A stretch of DNA of 6,903 nucleotides from Candidatus Zixiibacteriota bacterium. Lineage in GTDB: Bacteria; Zixibacteria; MSB-5A5; CAIYYT01. Below the pieces are notes generated by a model. That model was given only the letters and a program-made list of their open reading frames with translations. It was not told the DNA's origin and ran no database searches. The stretch spans positions 1 through 6,903 of the forward strand of contig JAGLUH010000028.1 in NCBI GenBank assembly GCA_023134875.1, in the 5' to 3' direction. The position numbers and the translations under genes were made by a program. Shown here one piece after another: positions 5,661 to 6,903 of this stretch (position 1 is its first letter; the number at the start of each line of letters is the position of its first letter).

Positions 5661-6903
5661 TCATTGCCAACTATCGATAACGCTCTCCTGCCTGACCGTG
5701 ATATTGATCTCAGAGGAGCGGCCTTCATCATCCACGCAGATCAGATTATGCCATCCTGGAGTTGGGATGATAAATATTCTTCGGATCGGCTTGCCGGAAT
5801 AGACCAATTCCTTGTCGAGAAACCAGAAGATTTCCGCGGTGCTGTTTGAGACCTGGGCATCCAGCAGAATCTGCTGGAAGGCGGGGTCGATATCGGCTCT
5901 AAGCTTGTACCTGGCGCCGGCTACCGGTGAGTGAATAACAGGAGCAGTACCGGTAGCAATCTGAGTACAAGTCGGTAGATGTGGCGGGATTTTCTCAATG
6001 GGGTAACCGTTCCGGGCTTTCCAGGCGGCAATTGCCGCCGGCCATTTTTCATAGACTCTTACCTCACATTCTCGACCGTGGCGGCAGTGGGAGCAAAGGC
6101 GGTAGCCGGTTTTCTTATCAACCAGAACCTGACAATGGATGTTGCACCGTTGTTGCGGCGAGATACCGGGAATGTAGAGTTCCTCTTCCCGATTGGGGCA
6201 GTGTTCAGTGGGGAACATTCCGCTCACGGCACAGACCTGGCGAGTGGCGACGCCGGCAGGTTGTACAAACCATCTTTCTTCGCCGGGAATGTCAAGAGCG
6301 GAAAAGATATCAAACAGTACTGGCGCGGCGATTTCGGCGCCAACCAGAGCAGGTGCGCCTTTGCCATTGAAATTGCCCGCCCAGACACCGATACTATAAC
6401 TCGGCGTATAGCCGATACTCCAGGCATCACGATGGCCGTAAGAAGTGCCGGTCTTCCAGGCGACCTTGGGCGTGTTGATCGACCATTCCCAGACCGCCGG
6501 TAACTCCGGACGACGAAGCTGACAGAGCATCTCCGTCAGAATGTAGCAGGCCTCCTCGCTGAGCAGACGCTTGCCCGGGTTTGCTCTCTCTGATGTAACC
6601 AGGCGGCAGGGGCGAAAGAGACCACCGTTGGCCAGGCCGCAGTAGAGATTAGTCAACTCCAGCAGCGTCACTTCTCCTCCCCCCAGAACCAGCGAGAGGC
6701 CGTAGTACTCCTTTGCCTGGGGAAGTGTTGATATCTCCGCCTCCTTAAGGAAATGATAGAGACCGTGTCGGCCCAATTGGGCGTATAGGTTCACCGCGGG
6801 TACATTGAGTGAACGAATTAAGGCTTCTTCGACCGTAACCGCACCGCTGTAGCACTCATCGTAGTTGACCGGCTCATATCCGGAGTACTCCACCGGAACG
6901 TCG
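5661..6903 (-). CDS. pbpC: Penicillin-binding protein 1C, C-terminal part
   Basis: The gene enters from the right edge, so its N-terminal glycosyltransferase domain and the SxxK motif are outside the window. The frame stays open to the edge: residues D-V-P precede the GTG codon at 6893, which is therefore internal. Counting from that codon, the visible part has the transpeptidase SxN motif (Ser28-Leu-Asn30), a GLSLVLGGGEVTLLEL segment typical of PBP1C at 65-80, and the KTG box (Lys147-Thr-Gly-Thr-Ser). These build the active site that cross-links peptidoglycan in the periplasm. A linker at about 220-310 holds eight cysteines (221, 232, 250, 254, 267, 270, 276, 309) around the family's SGxxPTEHCP and IPGxSP motifs. 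The last 100 residues resemble the BiPBP_C beta domain. The ABC pair follows downstream with no strong terminator in between. Confidence 0.9.
   Translation of the reverse strand, partial: DVPVEYSGYEPVNYDECYSGAVTVEEALIRSLNVPAVNLYAQLGRHGLYHFLKEAEISTLPQAKEYYGLSLVLGGGEVTLLELTNLYCGLANGGLFRPCRLVTSERANPGKRLLSEEACYILTEMLCQLRRPELPAVWEWSINTPKVAWKTGTSYGHRDAWSIGYTPSYSIGVWAGNFNGKGAPALVGAEIAAPVLFDIFSALDIPGEERWFVQPAGVATRQVCAVSGMFPTEHCPNREEELYIPGISPQQRCNIHCQVLVDKKTGYRLCSHCRHGRECEVRVYEKWPAAIAAWKARNGYPIEKIPPHLPTCTQIATGTAPVIHSPVAGARYKLRADIDPAFQQILLDAQVSNSTAEIFWFLDKELVYSGKPIRRIFIIPTPGWHNLICVDDEGRSSEINITVRQESVIDSWQ

Noticed and set aside
6891..6893. GTG as a real start of the PBP gene
   Set aside because: The frame continues open upstream with the conserved D-V-P residues, and the catalytic SxxK part must lie beyond the window edge.

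Overview
The window most likely comes from a Gram-negative bacterium outside the well-studied Proteobacteria. It encodes a FadL-type outer-membrane barrel, a lipoprotein with a lipobox and the C-terminal part of a PBP1C-type penicillin-binding protein. Shine-Dalgarno sites (GGAG, GAGGTG, AGGAGG) precede the chosen starts, and one perfect sigma70-like box pair is present, which argues against a typical Bacteroidetes genome. The style of the barrel N-terminus and the cysteine-rich tail of the PBP would fit an FCB-related or candidate phylum such as Zixibacteria, but this is an inference from protein style, not from a marker gene.

Left half, plus strand (1-2937): a promoter at 10-36, a leader of about 140 nt with a hairpin, then a two-gene operon of a FadL/OmpP1-like transporter (185-1657) and, 14 nt later, a lipoprotein alpha/beta hydrolase of the esterase D / feruloyl esterase type (1672-2883). 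It ends at a strong intrinsic terminator (2906-2937) that can work in both directions. Together the two genes look like a surface module for a hydrophobic or esterified compound, but the hydrolase seems to lack its catalytic histidine.

Middle (2938-3360): a non-coding stretch of about 420 nt between converging genes, unusually rich in nested and branched helices. G.U pairs on the plus strand replace what would be A.C mismatches on the minus strand, which favours a plus-strand RNA. It does not match RNase P RNA, tmRNA, SRP RNA or tRNA. One alternative fold resembles the P7-P8-J8/7-P9 order of a group I intron, but P1, P3 and P6 could not be found. This is the most interesting part of the window.

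Right half, minus strand (3361-6903): read from the right edge, the C-terminal part of pbpC (5661 to beyond 6903), then a possible promoter, then an ABC exporter made of an ATPase (GTG start at 5519) and an ABC-2 permease whose start codon overlaps the ATPase stop (TGATG). The ABC pair is a classic DrrAB/YhhJ-like efflux or export unit of unknown substrate.
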